Shown here: positions 16,119 to 25,798 of the stretch, one piece after another
Layout: each line of letters starts with the position of its first letter
How positions within the stretch are numbered: the first letter of the stretch is position 1
From: Mycolicibacter arupensis
GTDB lineage: Bacteria > Actinomycetota > Actinomycetes > Mycobacteriales > Mycobacteriaceae
DNA: 64,000 nt
Reading direction: 5' to 3'
NCBI RefSeq assembly: GCF_002086515.1
Contig: NZ_MVHH01000001.1
Coordinates: 124,001-188,000, forward strand
Notes under the pieces: generated by a model
Told to the model about the DNA's origin: nothing
What the model saw: only the letters and a program-made list of their open reading frames with translations
Databases searched by the model: none
Made by a program: the position numbers and the translations under genes

Positions 16119-17165
16119 GTGCGCCTCTCCGTCCTGGATCTCACGCCGGTCCGCAGCGACCAGTCCACGCCGGATGCGCTGGCAGCAACGCTGCGCCTCG
16201 CCAGGATCGCCGACGACCTCGCGTACACCCGCTACTGGGTGGCCGAGCACCACAATGTCGCCTCCGTGGCCGCGACCAGCCCGGCCGTCCTGACCGCGAT
16301 GATCGCCGCCGCCACCTCGCGGATACGCGTGGGCTCGGGCGGGGTGATGCTGCCCAACCATGCACCCCTGGCGGTGGCCGAGCAGTTCGCCTTGCTGGAG
16401 GCCGCCCACCCGGGCCGCATCGACCTGGGAATTGGACGCGCTCCGGGGGCTGACCCCGTCGCATCCATGGTGTTGCGCGGCGGGCGCGGCGATCGCGACA
16501 GCCAAGCGCTCCAATCGTTTCCCGACAATCTCTCGGACGTGATCGCACTCCTGGGCAACGCCGGTGTGTCGGTGCAGCTCGCAGATGGCGCCTACGTCCT
16601 CAAGGCGACACCGAACGCGCTGACCCGACCGCGCGTGTTCCTGCTGGGGTCATCGATCGACTCGGCCCAGCTGGCCGCGGAAAAGGGCTTGCCCTACGTA
16701 TTCGGACATCACCTTTTCGGCGAACAGACCGGCGAAGCCCTGGCCGGCTACCGATCGCGGTTCGTGCCGAGCGCGTTCGCCGACGAGCCGGTCGCGTTCC
16801 TGACCGTCAACATCGTCGTCGCCGAGACAGCGCAGGAAGCAACGACTTTGGCTCTTCCGCACCTACATCTGCAGTCCCGAACCGCCACCGGGCATCCAGC
16901 CGGCCCACTGGAACTTGTCGAGGACGCCGCGCGGGACGCTCTCACACCGCAGCAGCAGCGCATCGCGCAGGGCGAACTCGAGCGTGCCGTCCTCGGAACC
17001 CCGTCGGAGGCCCTCGCGCAGCTGCGCGACTTGGCCCAGCGATTCGGCGTCGACGAGTTGATGCTCAACCCGGTCGCTTCGGCCCACCGGGGCGCGGATC
17101 CCGCCCGCTCTCCGGGACGCGAATCCACGCTGCGGCTCTTAGCCGAAGCGGCATGGACAAAATGA
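16119..17165 (+). CDS. LLM-class flavin-dependent oxidoreductase (luciferase-like)
   Basis: A 348-residue bacterial luciferase-like protein. Typical landmarks are LSVLDLTPVRSDQS at the N-terminus, RYWVAEHHNVASVAATSPAVL, RIRVGSGGVMLPNHAPLAVAEQFALLEAAHPGRIDLGIGRAPG and VFLLGSSIDSAQLAAEKGLPYVFGHH. It fits the MsnO8-like subgroup. FMN or F420 use cannot be decided from sequence. The GTG at 16119 aligns with the family start. Divergent from the methyltransferase gene. Confidence 0.9.
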   Translation: MRLSVLDLTPVRSDQSTPDALAATLRLARIADDLAYTRYWVAEHHNVASVAATSPAVLTAMIAAATSRIRVGSGGVMLPNHAPLAVAEQFALLEAAHPGRIDLGIGRAPGADPVASMVLRGGRGDRDSQALQSFPDNLSDVIALLGNAGVSVQLADGAYVLKATPNALTRPRVFLLGSSIDSAQLAAEKGLPYVFGHHLFGEQTGEALAGYRSRFVPSAFADEPVAFLTVNIVVAETAQEATTLALPHLHLQSRTATGHPAGPLELVEDAARDALTPQQQRIAQGELERAVLGTPSEALAQLRDLAQRFGVDELMLNPVASAHRGADPARSPGRESTLRLLAEAAWTK

Positions 17166-17385
17166 ACAACAGGTGACGGCAACCAACGTCCGGGAGCCGC
17201 TCGGTGAACAGTTCGGACATGTTGTCCAACAGTCAATGAACGACCGCTGGGAGTATCCGTACAGTCCGTTTTCTGGCTGGGTTAGCGGGCTTCGAACCGC
17301 ATAGCGTCGGTGCCGCGCCCAACGGCGTTCGCGATCCGCGGTGCAGCGGTCGCGACAGTTGAAAAGACTTCGACGAGGAGCCGTC

Positions 17386-17685
17386 ATGTCATTCGTCACA
17401 ACGCAGCCCGAAGCGTTGCTGGCCGCCGTCGCCAACCTGCAATCCATCGGTTCGTCGATGGCCGCACACAGTGCCGCAGCCGCGGCGCCCACCACCGGTG
17501 TTGTGCCCGCCGCCGCCGACGAAGTTTCCGCCCTGACCGCCGCTCAGTTCGCGGCCCACGCACAGGCCTACCAGACAGTGAGTGCACAGGCGATGGCCAT
17601 TCACGAGATGTTCGTGCACACCCTGAGCAGCGGGGCCAGCGCCTACGCCGCCACCGAAGCTGCCAACGCAGCAGCGACCGGTTAG
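17386..17685 (+). CDS. PE-family protein
   Basis: A 99-residue PE protein: MSFVTTQPEALLAAVANLQSIG, the helical hairpin and the terminal YAATEAANAAATG containing the YxxxD/E secretion signal. GAGGAG lies just upstream of the ATG. It is 9 bp upstream of a PPE gene and surely forms the PE-PPE heterodimer exported by an ESX system, probably ESX-5 by analogy with SVP-type partners. Confidence 0.95.
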   Translation: MSFVTTQPEALLAAVANLQSIGSSMAAHSAAAAAPTTGVVPAAADEVSALTAAQFAAHAQAYQTVSAQAMAIHEMFVHTLSSGASAYAATEAANAAATG

Positions 17686-17694
17686 GGCCCGAAG

Positions 17695-18900
17695 ATGGAT
17701 TACTTGTCGTTGCCTCCTGAGGTGACCTCCACCATGATCTACTCCGGCCCTGGCTCGGAGCCTCTGGTCGTGGCCGCATCGGCGTGGAGTGCGCTGGCCG
17801 CGGAGCTGAAATCCGCTGCAGCCGAATACCGTGCAGTCATCACCCGCCTGACTTCCGAGGAATGGCTCGGGGCGGCTTCGGCGTCGATGGCGACCGCGGC
17901 GGCGCCGTATGTGAACTGGATGGAGCTCACCGCGGCGCAGGCCGAGCAGGCCGCCGCGCAGAGCCGCACCGCTGCAGCGGCCTACGAGACGGCGCACGCC
18001 CAGACCGTTCCGCCGGTCGCGGTCACCGCGAACCGTGAGCTCCTGCACGAGTTGGTGGCCACCAACATCCTCGGGCAGAACACCCCGTCGATCGCGGCCA
18101 CCGAGACCGAACACAGCGAGATGTGGGCACAGGACACGCTGGCGATGTACGGCTACCACGCCCAGTCCGCCGCCGCGACCCAGCTGACCGAGTTCACCTC
18201 GCCCCCCAACCCGACCAACCCCACCGGCGACGCCGCGAATACCAATGCGGTCGCGGCGGCGGCCGGCAGCGCTACGGCAACCCAAACGCCCACGGCGTCG
18301 AACACGTTGCAGGACCTGCTGAACTCGCTGTGGCCCAAGGCGGCCGACGGCACTCCTTATGGCGCCGATGACCTCCTCGCCGACCCGAACTACAACCTGT
18401 CCAACCAGCTGCTGAGCCAGGTGGTGACGAACTCGAACCTGCAGTCCAACAACATCTGCGCCGTCTGGCGTGGTGTCAGCGGTGTACTCGGGGTGCAGAA
18501 GCTGTTCGCCGACGGCGCGAAAGAAGCCGCGAAAGCGGCTCCAGCCGCGGCCTCTGCGGCCAGTGGAGCAGCCGCCGGAGCAGCGAGCGCGGCCTCGGGT
18601 GCCGCCGGCGCGATCGGCGGCCTCTCGGTTCCGGCGAGCTGGGTGCCGCCCCTGGCCGCGGCGTCCACGATCGGCCCGGTCTCTGGCGGCTCCTGGGTCC
18701 CGGTGGGGCCGGCAGCAGCGGCGGCACTCCCGTCCGCCAGTGGCATTCTTGGTGGGGCTCCGATCGCACCGCCGACGGGCATGCCGGGCATGCCGGGGAT
18801 CCCGGCCGCCGGCGCCGCCGGCGCGGGCTTCCGGGGGTTCGGTGGACCCCGCTACGGAACCGCGCTGACCGTGATGCCTCGACGCCCCTTCGGCGGATAG
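17695..18900 (+). CDS. PPE-family protein, SVP subgroup
   Basis: A 401-residue PPE protein. The PPE domain ([24 protein letters not shown]) has an intact WxG ([11 protein letters not shown]) and [15 protein letters not shown] variable region follows, with [20 protein letters not shown], an Ala-rich helix, and the SVP signature [14 protein letters not shown] near residue 305. The C-terminus [23 protein letters not shown] is the usual SVP tail. It is the second gene of the PE-PPE-PPE operon and the most likely partner of the upstream PE. Confidence 0.95.
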   Translation: MDYLSLPPEVTSTMIYSGPGSEPLVVAASAWSALAAELKSAAAEYRAVITRLTSEEWLGAASASMATAAAPYVNWMELTAAQAEQAAAQSRTAAAAYETAHAQTVPPVAVTANRELLHELVATNILGQNTPSIAATETEHSEMWAQDTLAMYGYHAQSAAATQLTEFTSPPNPTNPTGDAANTNAVAAAAGSATATQTPTASNTLQDLLNSLWPKAADGTPYGADDLLADPNYNLSNQLLSQVVTNSNLQSNNICAVWRGVSGVLGVQKLFADGAKEAAKAAPAAASAASGAAAGAASAASGAAGAIGGLSVPASWVPPLAAASTIGPVSGGSWVPVGPAAAAALPSASGILGGAPIAPPTGMPGMPGIPAAGAAGAGFRGFGGPRYGTALTVMPRRPFGG

Positions 18901-18913
18901 CACCGAGACGACG

Positions 18914-19549
18914 ATGATCGACTACGGGGCGCTGCCTCCGGAGATCAATTCCGCACGCATGTACGCGGGAGCGGGCTCCGGGCCGATCTTGGCAGCAGCA
19001 GGTGCCTGGGATGTGCTGTCCCAGGAGTTGACCATGACCGCGGCTGCGGTGGACATGACGATCGCCGACCTGACCACCGGTCCGTGGCGGGGGCCGTCGG
19101 CCACCGCCATGGTCGCGGCGGCCTTACCCTTCACCACCTGGTTCAAAGTGACCGCCGCGCAGGCCGAGCAGGCTGCCGTGCAGGCCAAAGCCGCCGCGGC
19201 CGCCTTCGAAGCCGCGTTCGCGATGACGGTGCCGCCCCAGGCGGTCCTGGCAAACCGGGCCCAGCTGTTGACGTTGGTCGCCACCAACTTCTTCGGCCAG
19301 AACACCCCCGCCATCGCCGCGACTGAGGCCCACTACTCGGCCAATCAGGCCGCCGCGACGCTGGTTTCGAGCCGAATGGCGGCCGCCGAGGCCGGCATGA
19401 TGCCCCGCGGCCAGATGGCAGGGCTGGCCGGTCTGGCGGGACTTCCCGGTGCCAGCGCGGCAGCCAACAACGGGCCCACCGGGTTTCGTTTTGTTCCCCG
19501 ATACGGCTACCGCCACCGGGTGATGAACAAGCCTCCCAGCGCGGGGTAA
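18914..19549 (+). CDS. Short PPE-family protein
   Basis: A 211-residue PPE protein consisting of little more than the PPE domain: [26 protein letters not shown], WxG in [12 protein letters not shown], and [17 protein letters not shown]. The tail is only some 40 residues, ending [22 protein letters not shown], which recalls the extreme C-terminus of SVP proteins but lacks the SVP motif itself. It starts 13 bp after the preceding PPE gene, so it is the third gene of the operon and may share the single PE partner. Confidence 0.93.
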   Translation: MIDYGALPPEINSARMYAGAGSGPILAAAGAWDVLSQELTMTAAAVDMTIADLTTGPWRGPSATAMVAAALPFTTWFKVTAAQAEQAAVQAKAAAAAFEAAFAMTVPPQAVLANRAQLLTLVATNFFGQNTPAIAATEAHYSANQAAATLVSSRMAAAEAGMMPRGQMAGLAGLAGLPGASAAANNGPTGFRFVPRYGYRHRVMNKPPSAG

Positions 19550-19568
19550 GTGCTGCTGGGCGGCCAGA

Positions 19569-20981
19569 TCAGATCACGGCACCCAGCAGAGCCAAGGGCA
19601 GGATGCCCATGTTGAGCGCCAAGGTGGTGCCGAGAGCCTCCAGGAGATCACCGTCGGCCAGCTCGGCGGTGAAGACCTCGTAATTCACCTGGGGCAGATT
19701 GAACAGCAGCGCGGTGCCGACATCCACGAACGGAATGCCGGTATGGGGCGGGAAGTCGCCGAAAAGATCCTCGAGCGTGGGGAAGTAGGAGAAGAACTGC
19801 GCCGTCTCGCTGTCCGAGATGGCGTTGATGAATCCCTCCATCTCGGCGAAGAATGCTGGCGGCGTGCTGGTCGGCTGGAGAATCTCGCCGAAGAAGTCGG
19901 AGACCCCTTGCTGCCAGGCGTCGCTCAGGGCCTGCGGAAGCTCTTGCATGAGGGCCGCCAAGGTGGCCGAGTCCGGCAGAAAGCCCAAGGGCGTGGCGAC
20001 ATCGGCGGGGCCCTGGCTCCACCCGTGCTCGATGCTTCCATAGCCCAGGTTCACCAGGATGCGCATCACCGGTTCCAGCAGGTCGTAGAACGCCTGCCCA
20101 CCACTGCCGAAGAACAACAGCGGGTACAGCAGCGGCAACCCTTCGGCCGGAATCATGTAGTAGTCGGTCAGTGAGTCCGCCGATGCGGTCGGGAGCAAGA
20201 TCGCATCGGCGATCTGGTCGTCCGTCAGTCCCAGATACGTGGTGTGCTGGAACGCGATGCCGAAGATCGCATTGAGCACCGACAAGAAGTTGATCGGGTA
20301 TTGCGGGAAGTCGGCGAAGCCATCGTATTCCCGGTTGTAGACCGCGCTCGGGTACAGGTCAGACGGCCCCGCTCCACTGAAGGTCAGCCCCAGGCTCGGC
20401 AGACTCACCGGCCCCAGCTCGGGCAGGTTGAAGCGCGAGAGCATGCCTCCGTTGGGCGCACTGACGTCACCGATCATCACGAAATGCACGTAATCGCTTG
20501 GTACACCGGCATCCGCGAGCTGGTATTGCACCATCGACTCGATGATGGCGCCCTGCGACCAGCCGAACACCACGGCGGGGTTTTCCGCGCTCAGATCGCC
20601 GTTCTGGTACTGAGCCATGATGGCCTCGTAAAGAACCTGCTGCCCCTGCGCGACCGAGTCATCAAGCGTCCCGCCGAACGGGCCCAGGAACGGGTAAAGC
20701 TGTTGGGGCATGGTCAGCACCTGCGTGGTGCCGGTGAAACCGAGCGGCTCAAGGTACATCGACACGGCGGCATCGACGTAGGTCGGGCCAGGGGTGGCCA
20801 GCCCGCTGCCGCCGATGATGAACGCTGTGCCGCCACCGAGGGAGGGCGCCGCCGTAGCGGTATAGGCACGCTGCACCACACCCAATGGGCTGATCCCCGA
20901 CATCGCGGGCGTGGCAACCATCGAGCAGGCGCCAACCAGAACCACAGCCGTGGCCGAGCGTACGCGGCGAATGTGTTGCAT
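19569..20981 (-). CDS. Secreted PE-PPE-domain alpha/beta hydrolase
   Basis: A 470-residue protein. A signal peptide (RRVRSATAVVLVGACSMVATPAM) replaces a PE or PPE domain. The serine hydrolase domain (PE-PPE domain, PF08237 type) shows FIIGGSGLATPGPTYVD, the nucleophile elbow VFGWSQGAI with Ser142, and MIGDVSAPNGGMLSRF. Members include esterases and lipases of the mycobacterial envelope. The C-terminal region has hydrophobic helices and ends ALNMGILPLALLGAVI. It is convergent with the PE-PPE-PPE operon. Whether it is functionally linked to that operon is inferred from proximity only. Confidence 0.87.
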   Translation of the reverse strand: MQHIRRVRSATAVVLVGACSMVATPAMSGISPLGVVQRAYTATAAPSLGGGTAFIIGGSGLATPGPTYVDAAVSMYLEPLGFTGTTQVLTMPQQLYPFLGPFGGTLDDSVAQGQQVLYEAIMAQYQNGDLSAENPAVVFGWSQGAIIESMVQYQLADAGVPSDYVHFVMIGDVSAPNGGMLSRFNLPELGPVSLPSLGLTFSGAGPSDLYPSAVYNREYDGFADFPQYPINFLSVLNAIFGIAFQHTTYLGLTDDQIADAILLPTASADSLTDYYMIPAEGLPLLYPLLFFGSGGQAFYDLLEPVMRILVNLGYGSIEHGWSQGPADVATPLGFLPDSATLAALMQELPQALSDAWQQGVSDFFGEILQPTSTPPAFFAEMEGFINAISDSETAQFFSYFPTLEDLFGDFPPHTGIPFVDVGTALLFNLPQVNYEVFTAELADGDLLEALGTTLALNMGILPLALLGAVI

Positions 20982-21208
20982 GCCCCTGATGCTCCTTCAC
21001 CCGGCCCGACGAGGCGGGCTTCCGGCGGTGCACTCAACCGCGCCAAAGCTGTTGAGAACCCATAATTTTCTTGAAAAATAACATAGAGGCAGCGTGGACC
21101 TGGGGCGTGTGCGCATTCTGCGCGCGCAGCTGCGACGCCTACACCCCGAGCTCTGGCGCCGCCCGCGACCGGCCCCCCATTCTCGGGGGTTGTACCGCGC
21201 GGCTCCGA
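20982..21208. other. Intergenic region with an AT-rich inverted repeat
   Basis: This 227-bp gap separates the kinase stop from the start of the secreted hydrolase gene, both on the minus strand. The only notable element is TTTTC-TT-GAAAA within an AT-rich stretch at about 21064-21080, which could be a promoter or operator for the hydrolase. Nothing else was recognised. Confidence 0.4.
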
Positions 21209-22792
21209 TCAGGCCGGCTTGGCCGGCTTGGCGGTGTCGGCAGTCGGATTCAGCTCGGCAAGAACATCGCCGAATCGACTGGCCACCACCGGAACCCAGA
21301 TCTGGGCGCCTCGCTGGCCACACTCGTTGCTCTCCACGGTGGCCAACATCGCCCCGTGCAGAACACCGGGGATAGTCGGCTCCAGTGTCAGCACCTGTGT
21401 GGTGGTCTGACTGCCCTGCCGCCCGTCGACACCGACGCACGGAGCCTGCAAGGTCTGCGGGCGCGAACGCCACTCGGTACCGGTGAATTCGAGGACCAGT
21501 TCGTTGCCGCCCGAGGCCGTCTTGACGGTCTTGTGGTGGTCCTTGGCGTCCAGCATCATGGCCGACGCCGTGCAGGGGTCGGCGTCGCAGGATGACTTGA
21601 CCGCCCACCAGGTACTGACGTTGGGAGGCTCGGGATTGGGCACGCCGTTGTACTTCTCCCCCGCCCGGTTCGCGTCGACCCGGAACGTCCCGTCGAACGC
21701 AGGCGCCTTGGGCGGTGGCGCCACGGCTGCCGCCGGCGCTGCCCCCGCGGCGACCGCTGCCGTCTCGACCGGCTCTTCGGCCAGCAGGCGCGGCACCAGG
21801 GCCGCCACCGATCCCACCACTGCCAGGCCCAGGGGGACCAGGACCGCAGGTCGGGCCAATTTCGACAACCTGCTCGGCGGGCGTGGCACGGCAGCGCGGG
21901 CAATGCCTCGCGCCATCGTCTTGGCGGAGTCCGAGTCATCGGCTGAGGCTGGATGAGCAAGCTGTTCGGCCAGTGCCGCAACGAAATCCGAGCAGTCCCG
22001 GAACCGTTCGGCGGGGTCTTTAGCCAGCGCCGCGGCGAGCACGTCATCGAACGGCTCTAGCTCGGGCCGCCGCTCGCTCAGCAGAGGCGGCGGGGTGTTG
22101 AGGTGATGACTGATCACCGTCACCGGATTCTCATGGTGATACGGGGGCGTTCCGGTCAGCATCTGGAATGTCGCGGCAGCCAAGGCGTACTGGTCGGCAC
22201 GTTCCAGACCTTCGGCGCCCATCAGCTGTTCGGGCGCGGCATAGGCGATGGTGCCGATGGCCAGGTTGCTCGCGGTCAGACCACTGGGTCCACCCATTTG
22301 CCGGGCGATGCCAAAGTCAGCCAGCACGGCGGTCAGGACCTCGTCGCCGTCCTCGGTCACCAAGATGTTGCTGGGTTTGACGTCGCGGTGCACCACACCA
22401 TGGTCGTGGGCGTAATCCAATGCTTCGGCAATGCTCTGGACGATCGGAATGACGACGTGGGCCGGCATCCCGGCCGGGTACTTGCGGGTGATCAGCTCCC
22501 CCAGCGTCTCGCCTTCGATGTAGTCCATCGAGAGCCACAGCCGGCCGCGGTACTCACCACGGTCATGCACGCGCACGATATTGGGGTGCACCAGCACCGC
22601 GGCAGCTTCGGCCTCGCGCCTAAACCGCTCCTCATAGTCGTCGTCGGCGCTCAACGAACGGCGCAGAATCTTCAGCGCCTCGCGGCGAGGCAGCCGGGGA
22701 TGCTGGGCAAGGTAAACCTCACCCATGCCGCCAGCACCCAACAACTTCAAGATGGTGTACTCAGCGAAAATCGAGCCCGCCGCCAGAGCCAT
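21209..22792 (-). CDS. Transmembrane serine/threonine protein kinase (PknF-like)
   Basis: A 527-residue Hanks-type kinase. The kinase domain spans about residues 8-270: GAGGMGEVYLAQHP, ALKIL with the catalytic lysine, VVHRDVKPSNILV, LADFGIARQ, and GTIAYAAPEQL. A Pro-rich juxtamembrane segment, one membrane helix (PAVLVPLGLAVVGSVAALVP, near residue 340), an Ala/Pro linker and an extracellular domain with paired cysteines (SSCDADPC and APCVGVD, NECGQRG) follow. The activation loop between DFG and APE carries Ser/Thr residues for autophosphorylation. The start MALAAGSIFAEY at 22792 was chosen by family alignment. Divergent from aroA. Confidence 0.9.
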   Translation of the reverse strand: MALAAGSIFAEYTILKLLGAGGMGEVYLAQHPRLPRREALKILRRSLSADDDYEERFRREAEAAAVLVHPNIVRVHDRGEYRGRLWLSMDYIEGETLGELITRKYPAGMPAHVVIPIVQSIAEALDYAHDHGVVHRDVKPSNILVTEDGDEVLTAVLADFGIARQMGGPSGLTASNLAIGTIAYAAPEQLMGAEGLERADQYALAAATFQMLTGTPPYHHENPVTVISHHLNTPPPLLSERRPELEPFDDVLAAALAKDPAERFRDCSDFVAALAEQLAHPASADDSDSAKTMARGIARAAVPRPPSRLSKLARPAVLVPLGLAVVGSVAALVPRLLAEEPVETAAVAAGAAPAAAVAPPPKAPAFDGTFRVDANRAGEKYNGVPNPEPPNVSTWWAVKSSCDADPCTASAMMLDAKDHHKTVKTASGGNELVLEFTGTEWRSRPQTLQAPCVGVDGRQGSQTTTQVLTLEPTIPGVLHGAMLATVESNECGQRGAQIWVPVVASRFGDVLAELNPTADTAKPAKPA

Positions 22793-22933
22793 GCCGCAGA
22801 CAGTAGTGACCCTGGGTGAACAGTGGGGTGATACCAGGCAGCCAGCCGGCAAAGAACCCTTCACCTCTCCTTCGTCGAGGCTCGCTGAACCGCCGGTACC
22901 AGCTCCGGGACCGCACGCTGGCAGGATGAGACC

Positions 22934-24226
22934 GTGACAACCTGGCCGGCCCCGACACCCACCGCTCCCATCGATGCAACGGTGGCCGTGCCCGGCTCGA
23001 AGTCGCAGACCAACCGGGCGCTGGTGCTGGCCGCATTGGCCGCAGCCGGCGGCAGTGGCGTCTCCACGCTCTCCGGCGCGCTACGCAGCCGCGACACCGA
23101 CCTGATGCTCGACGCACTGCGCGCCCTGGGCCTGCGAGTCGAGGCGGTGGCCCATCACGTCACCGTCAGCGGCAGCATCGACCCCGAACCGAACATCCGG
23201 CTGAACTGCGGCCTGGCGGGCACCGTGCTGCGATTCGTCCCGCCGTTGGCCGCGTTGGGCGAGGCGACGGTGACGTTCGACGGAGATGAGCAGGCCCGGG
23301 CACGTCCGATAGAGCCCCTGCTGGAGGCCATGCGCCACCTGGGCATCGCGGTGGACGGCGAGGGACTCCCGTTCGGAATCCGCGGCACCGGCTCCGTCCG
23401 CGGCGGCACCGTGGCTATCGACGCCTCGGCGTCGTCGCAGTTCGTCTCCGGTCTGCTGCTGGCCGCCGCGGCGTTCGACGAGGGGTTGACCGTGGTGCAC
23501 ACCGGGGACAGCCTGCCGTCCGCCCCGCATATCGCGATGACGGTCGCGATGCTCCGCCAGGCCGGAATCGAGGTTGATGACAGCTCCCCGAACCGATGGC
23601 GGGTCAGCCCGGCGACGGCGACGGCACGCGACTGGGAGATCGAACCGGACCTGTCCAACGCCACCCCCTTCCTGGCGGCCGCGGTGGTCACCGGAGGACG
23701 CGTTCGGATAGCCGGGTGGCCAGCCGTCGGCGTGCAGCCCAGCGAAGACATCATCGAAGTCATCGGCGCCACCGGCGCCCGGATCACCCAGACCGCTGCC
23801 CACCTTCAGGTCCAGGGTCCCAGCAGCTACGGCGGATTCGACGTGGATCTGCAGGCCGTCGGCGAGCTCACCCCGACGGTGGCCGCTCTGGCCGCACTGG
23901 CGACGCCGGGTTCGGTGTCTCGGCTCAGCGGCATCGCGCACCTGCGCGGGCACGAGACCGACCGATTGGCGGCCCTGACCACCGAGATCAGTCGACTGGG
24001 GGGCGATGCCGTGGAGACCCCTGATGGCCTGGTGATCACCGCAACCTCGCTGCACGGCGGGACGTGGCACTCCTACGCCGACCACCGGATGGCCACCGCC
24101 GGTGCGATCATCGGCCTGCGCGTTCCCGGCGTGGAGGTCGACGATATCGAGACCACCGCCAAGACACTGCCGGCGTTCCCCCGAATGTGGACCGACATGC
24201 TGGCCGACGCGGGGGCCGACGCTTGA
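22934..24226 (+). CDS. aroA: 3-phosphoshikimate 1-carboxyvinyltransferase (EPSP synthase)
   Basis: A 430-residue EPSP synthase, the sixth step of the shikimate pathway. [18 protein letters not shown] (about residues 19-36) binds shikimate-3-phosphate; [19 protein letters not shown] is the PEP-binding region; [16 protein letters not shown] and [17 protein letters not shown] follow. The GTG start at 22934 fits. The stop overlaps the rsgA start by a TTGA, so the two are coupled as in M. tuberculosis Rv3227-Rv3228. Confidence 0.97.
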   Translation: MTTWPAPTPTAPIDATVAVPGSKSQTNRALVLAALAAAGGSGVSTLSGALRSRDTDLMLDALRALGLRVEAVAHHVTVSGSIDPEPNIRLNCGLAGTVLRFVPPLAALGEATVTFDGDEQARARPIEPLLEAMRHLGIAVDGEGLPFGIRGTGSVRGGTVAIDASASSQFVSGLLLAAAAFDEGLTVVHTGDSLPSAPHIAMTVAMLRQAGIEVDDSSPNRWRVSPATATARDWEIEPDLSNATPFLAAAVVTGGRVRIAGWPAVGVQPSEDIIEVIGATGARITQTAAHLQVQGPSSYGGFDVDLQAVGELTPTVAALAALATPGSVSRLSGIAHLRGHETDRLAALTTEISRLGGDAVETPDGLVITATSLHGGTWHSYADHRMATAGAIIGLRVPGVEVDDIETTAKTLPAFPRMWTDMLADAGADA

Positions 24227-25212
24227 AACCGGAGGACTATGACGAATCCGACGTCAAAGTCCGCTCCGGGCGTGGCTCGCGGCCGCGCACCAAAATCCGA
24301 CCCGAGCACACCGACGCCCAATCGGCCATGGTGGTCAGCGTCGACCGCGGACGCTGGGGATGTGTGTTGGACAGCTCCGACGGCGCGGCCGATCTCCAAG
24401 TAACCGCGATGCGCGCCCGCGAGCTGGGTCGCACCCCGATCGTGGTCGGAGACCGGGTCGACGTGGTCGGCGACCTGTCCGGCCGGCCCGACACCCTGGC
24501 CAGGATCGTTCGCCGCAGACCGCGACGAACGGTGTTGCGGCGCACCGCCGACGACACCGATCCCACCGAGCGCGTCGTGGTCGCCAATGCCGACCAGCTG
24601 CTCATCGTGGTCGCGCTCGCCGATCCTCCACCGCGCACCGGCTTGGTCGAGCGCGCACTGATCGCCGCCTACGCCGGGGGCCTGGCACCGATCCTGTGCC
24701 TGACCAAGACCGATCTGGCGGATCCGGACCAGTTCGCCGGCCAGTTCGCAGACCTGGACCTCACGGTGGTCACCGCAGGCCGTAACGACCCCCTCGATGC
24801 GGTCGCGCCCCTGCTGGAGTCCCAGGTCACCGTCCTACTGGGCCACTCCGGCGTCGGCAAATCAACGTTGGTGAATCGCCTTGTCCCCGAAGCTGACCGC
24901 GCCGTAGGACGGGTCACCGACATCGGCCGGGGACGGCACACCTCCACGCAGTCGGTCGCATTGCGGCTGGCGGGATCGGGGTGGGTGATCGACACCCCGG
25001 GGATCCGCTCGTTCGGCCTGGCCCACATCGCCCCCGACGATGTCCTGCTGGCATTCTCCGACCTTGCCGAGGCCATCGGGGACTGTCCACGCGGCTGTGG
25101 CCACCTGGGCCCGCCCGCAGATCCCGAATGCGCACTGGACACGCTGACCGGTGCTGCGCAAGGCCGAGTCGAAGCCGCACGGCGACTCCTTGCGGTGCTG
25201 CGCGAGAGCTGA
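24223..25212 (+). CDS. rsgA: Ribosome small-subunit-dependent GTPase RsgA
   Basis: A 329-residue circularly permuted GTPase that helps mature the 30S subunit. The OB-like N-terminal part is followed by the G4 motif LTKTDLAD before the P-loop [12 protein letters not shown], then GRHTS and DTPGIRSFG; a zinc-binding segment [16 protein letters not shown] ends the protein. The TTG start at 24223 overlaps the aroA stop; [20 protein letters not shown] matches the family N-terminus. Hydrolysis and role are known for the family, not tested here. Confidence 0.95.
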   Translation: MKPEDYDESDVKVRSGRGSRPRTKIRPEHTDAQSAMVVSVDRGRWGCVLDSSDGAADLQVTAMRARELGRTPIVVGDRVDVVGDLSGRPDTLARIVRRRPRRTVLRRTADDTDPTERVVVANADQLLIVVALADPPPRTGLVERALIAAYAGGLAPILCLTKTDLADPDQFAGQFADLDLTVVTAGRNDPLDAVAPLLESQVTVLLGHSGVGKSTLVNRLVPEADRAVGRVTDIGRGRHTSTQSVALRLAGSGWVIDTPGIRSFGLAHIAPDDVLLAFSDLAEAIGDCPRGCGHLGPPADPECALDTLTGAAQGRVEAARRLLAVLRES

Positions 25213-25482
25213 CCCCCGGTTCCCCCGCCGCTCCGGCATGGCCAAATCGGCCACCGAGACGCCGTGACGGCGGGCGCCAGACGGTGAACGGCTGGGGGCC
25301 AAAGTGAACATCAGGCGTCCTCGAATTTACGACTTAGACCCGCCGATGAACATTGACTCCGTACCGGTGAACAGATCGTGCGCAGCTTTCCCGACCCGGG
25401 GTTCGCTACCTACGCTGGCAGTGTCCTGGAGAGAGGTCCTAGCAAATGCCTGTAACCCCTTGCAGGCAAGGAGGAGTTAGAC

Positions 25483-25788
25483 GTGTCAACCGTTATCGCG
25501 CAGCCAGAGGTTCTGGCTGCCAGTGCCCGCGAGCTGCAGGCCATAACCTCGGACATGGCGGCGGGAAACGCAGCAGCCGCTGCCCCCACGACCCAGATAA
25601 CCCCTGCAGGCGCTGACATGGTGTCCGTGATGACTGCCACCGCCTTCGCCGCGCACGCCGACCTCTACCAGCAGGTCAGCGCCCGGGCCACGGCCCTGCG
25701 GCAGATGCTGGAAACGGTGTTGAGCATCAGCGCTGGTACCTACGACGCCACCGAAGCCGCCAACGCGGCTGCGGTGTCCGTGAGCTAG
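25483..25788 (+). CDS. PE-family protein
   Basis: A 101-residue PE protein: MSTVIAQPEVLAASARELQAI, the hairpin, and the secretion signal in TYDATEAANAAAVSVS. The GTG start has AAGGAGG about 10 bp upstream. An inverted repeat (TGCCTG and CAGGCA, 10 bp apart) sits immediately before the ribosome site and could mask it. The next gene, 10 bp on, is its PPE partner. Confidence 0.95.
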   Translation: MSTVIAQPEVLAASARELQAITSDMAAGNAAAAAPTTQITPAGADMVSVMTATAFAAHADLYQQVSARATALRQMLETVLSISAGTYDATEAANAAAVSVS

Positions 25789-25798
25789 GACCGACGCC

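Noticed and set aside
25446..25482. Small leader frame before the PE gene
   Set aside because: An ATG at about 25446 opens a frame into the PE gene out of phase, but it has no ribosome site and the encoded sequence is not conserved-looking.
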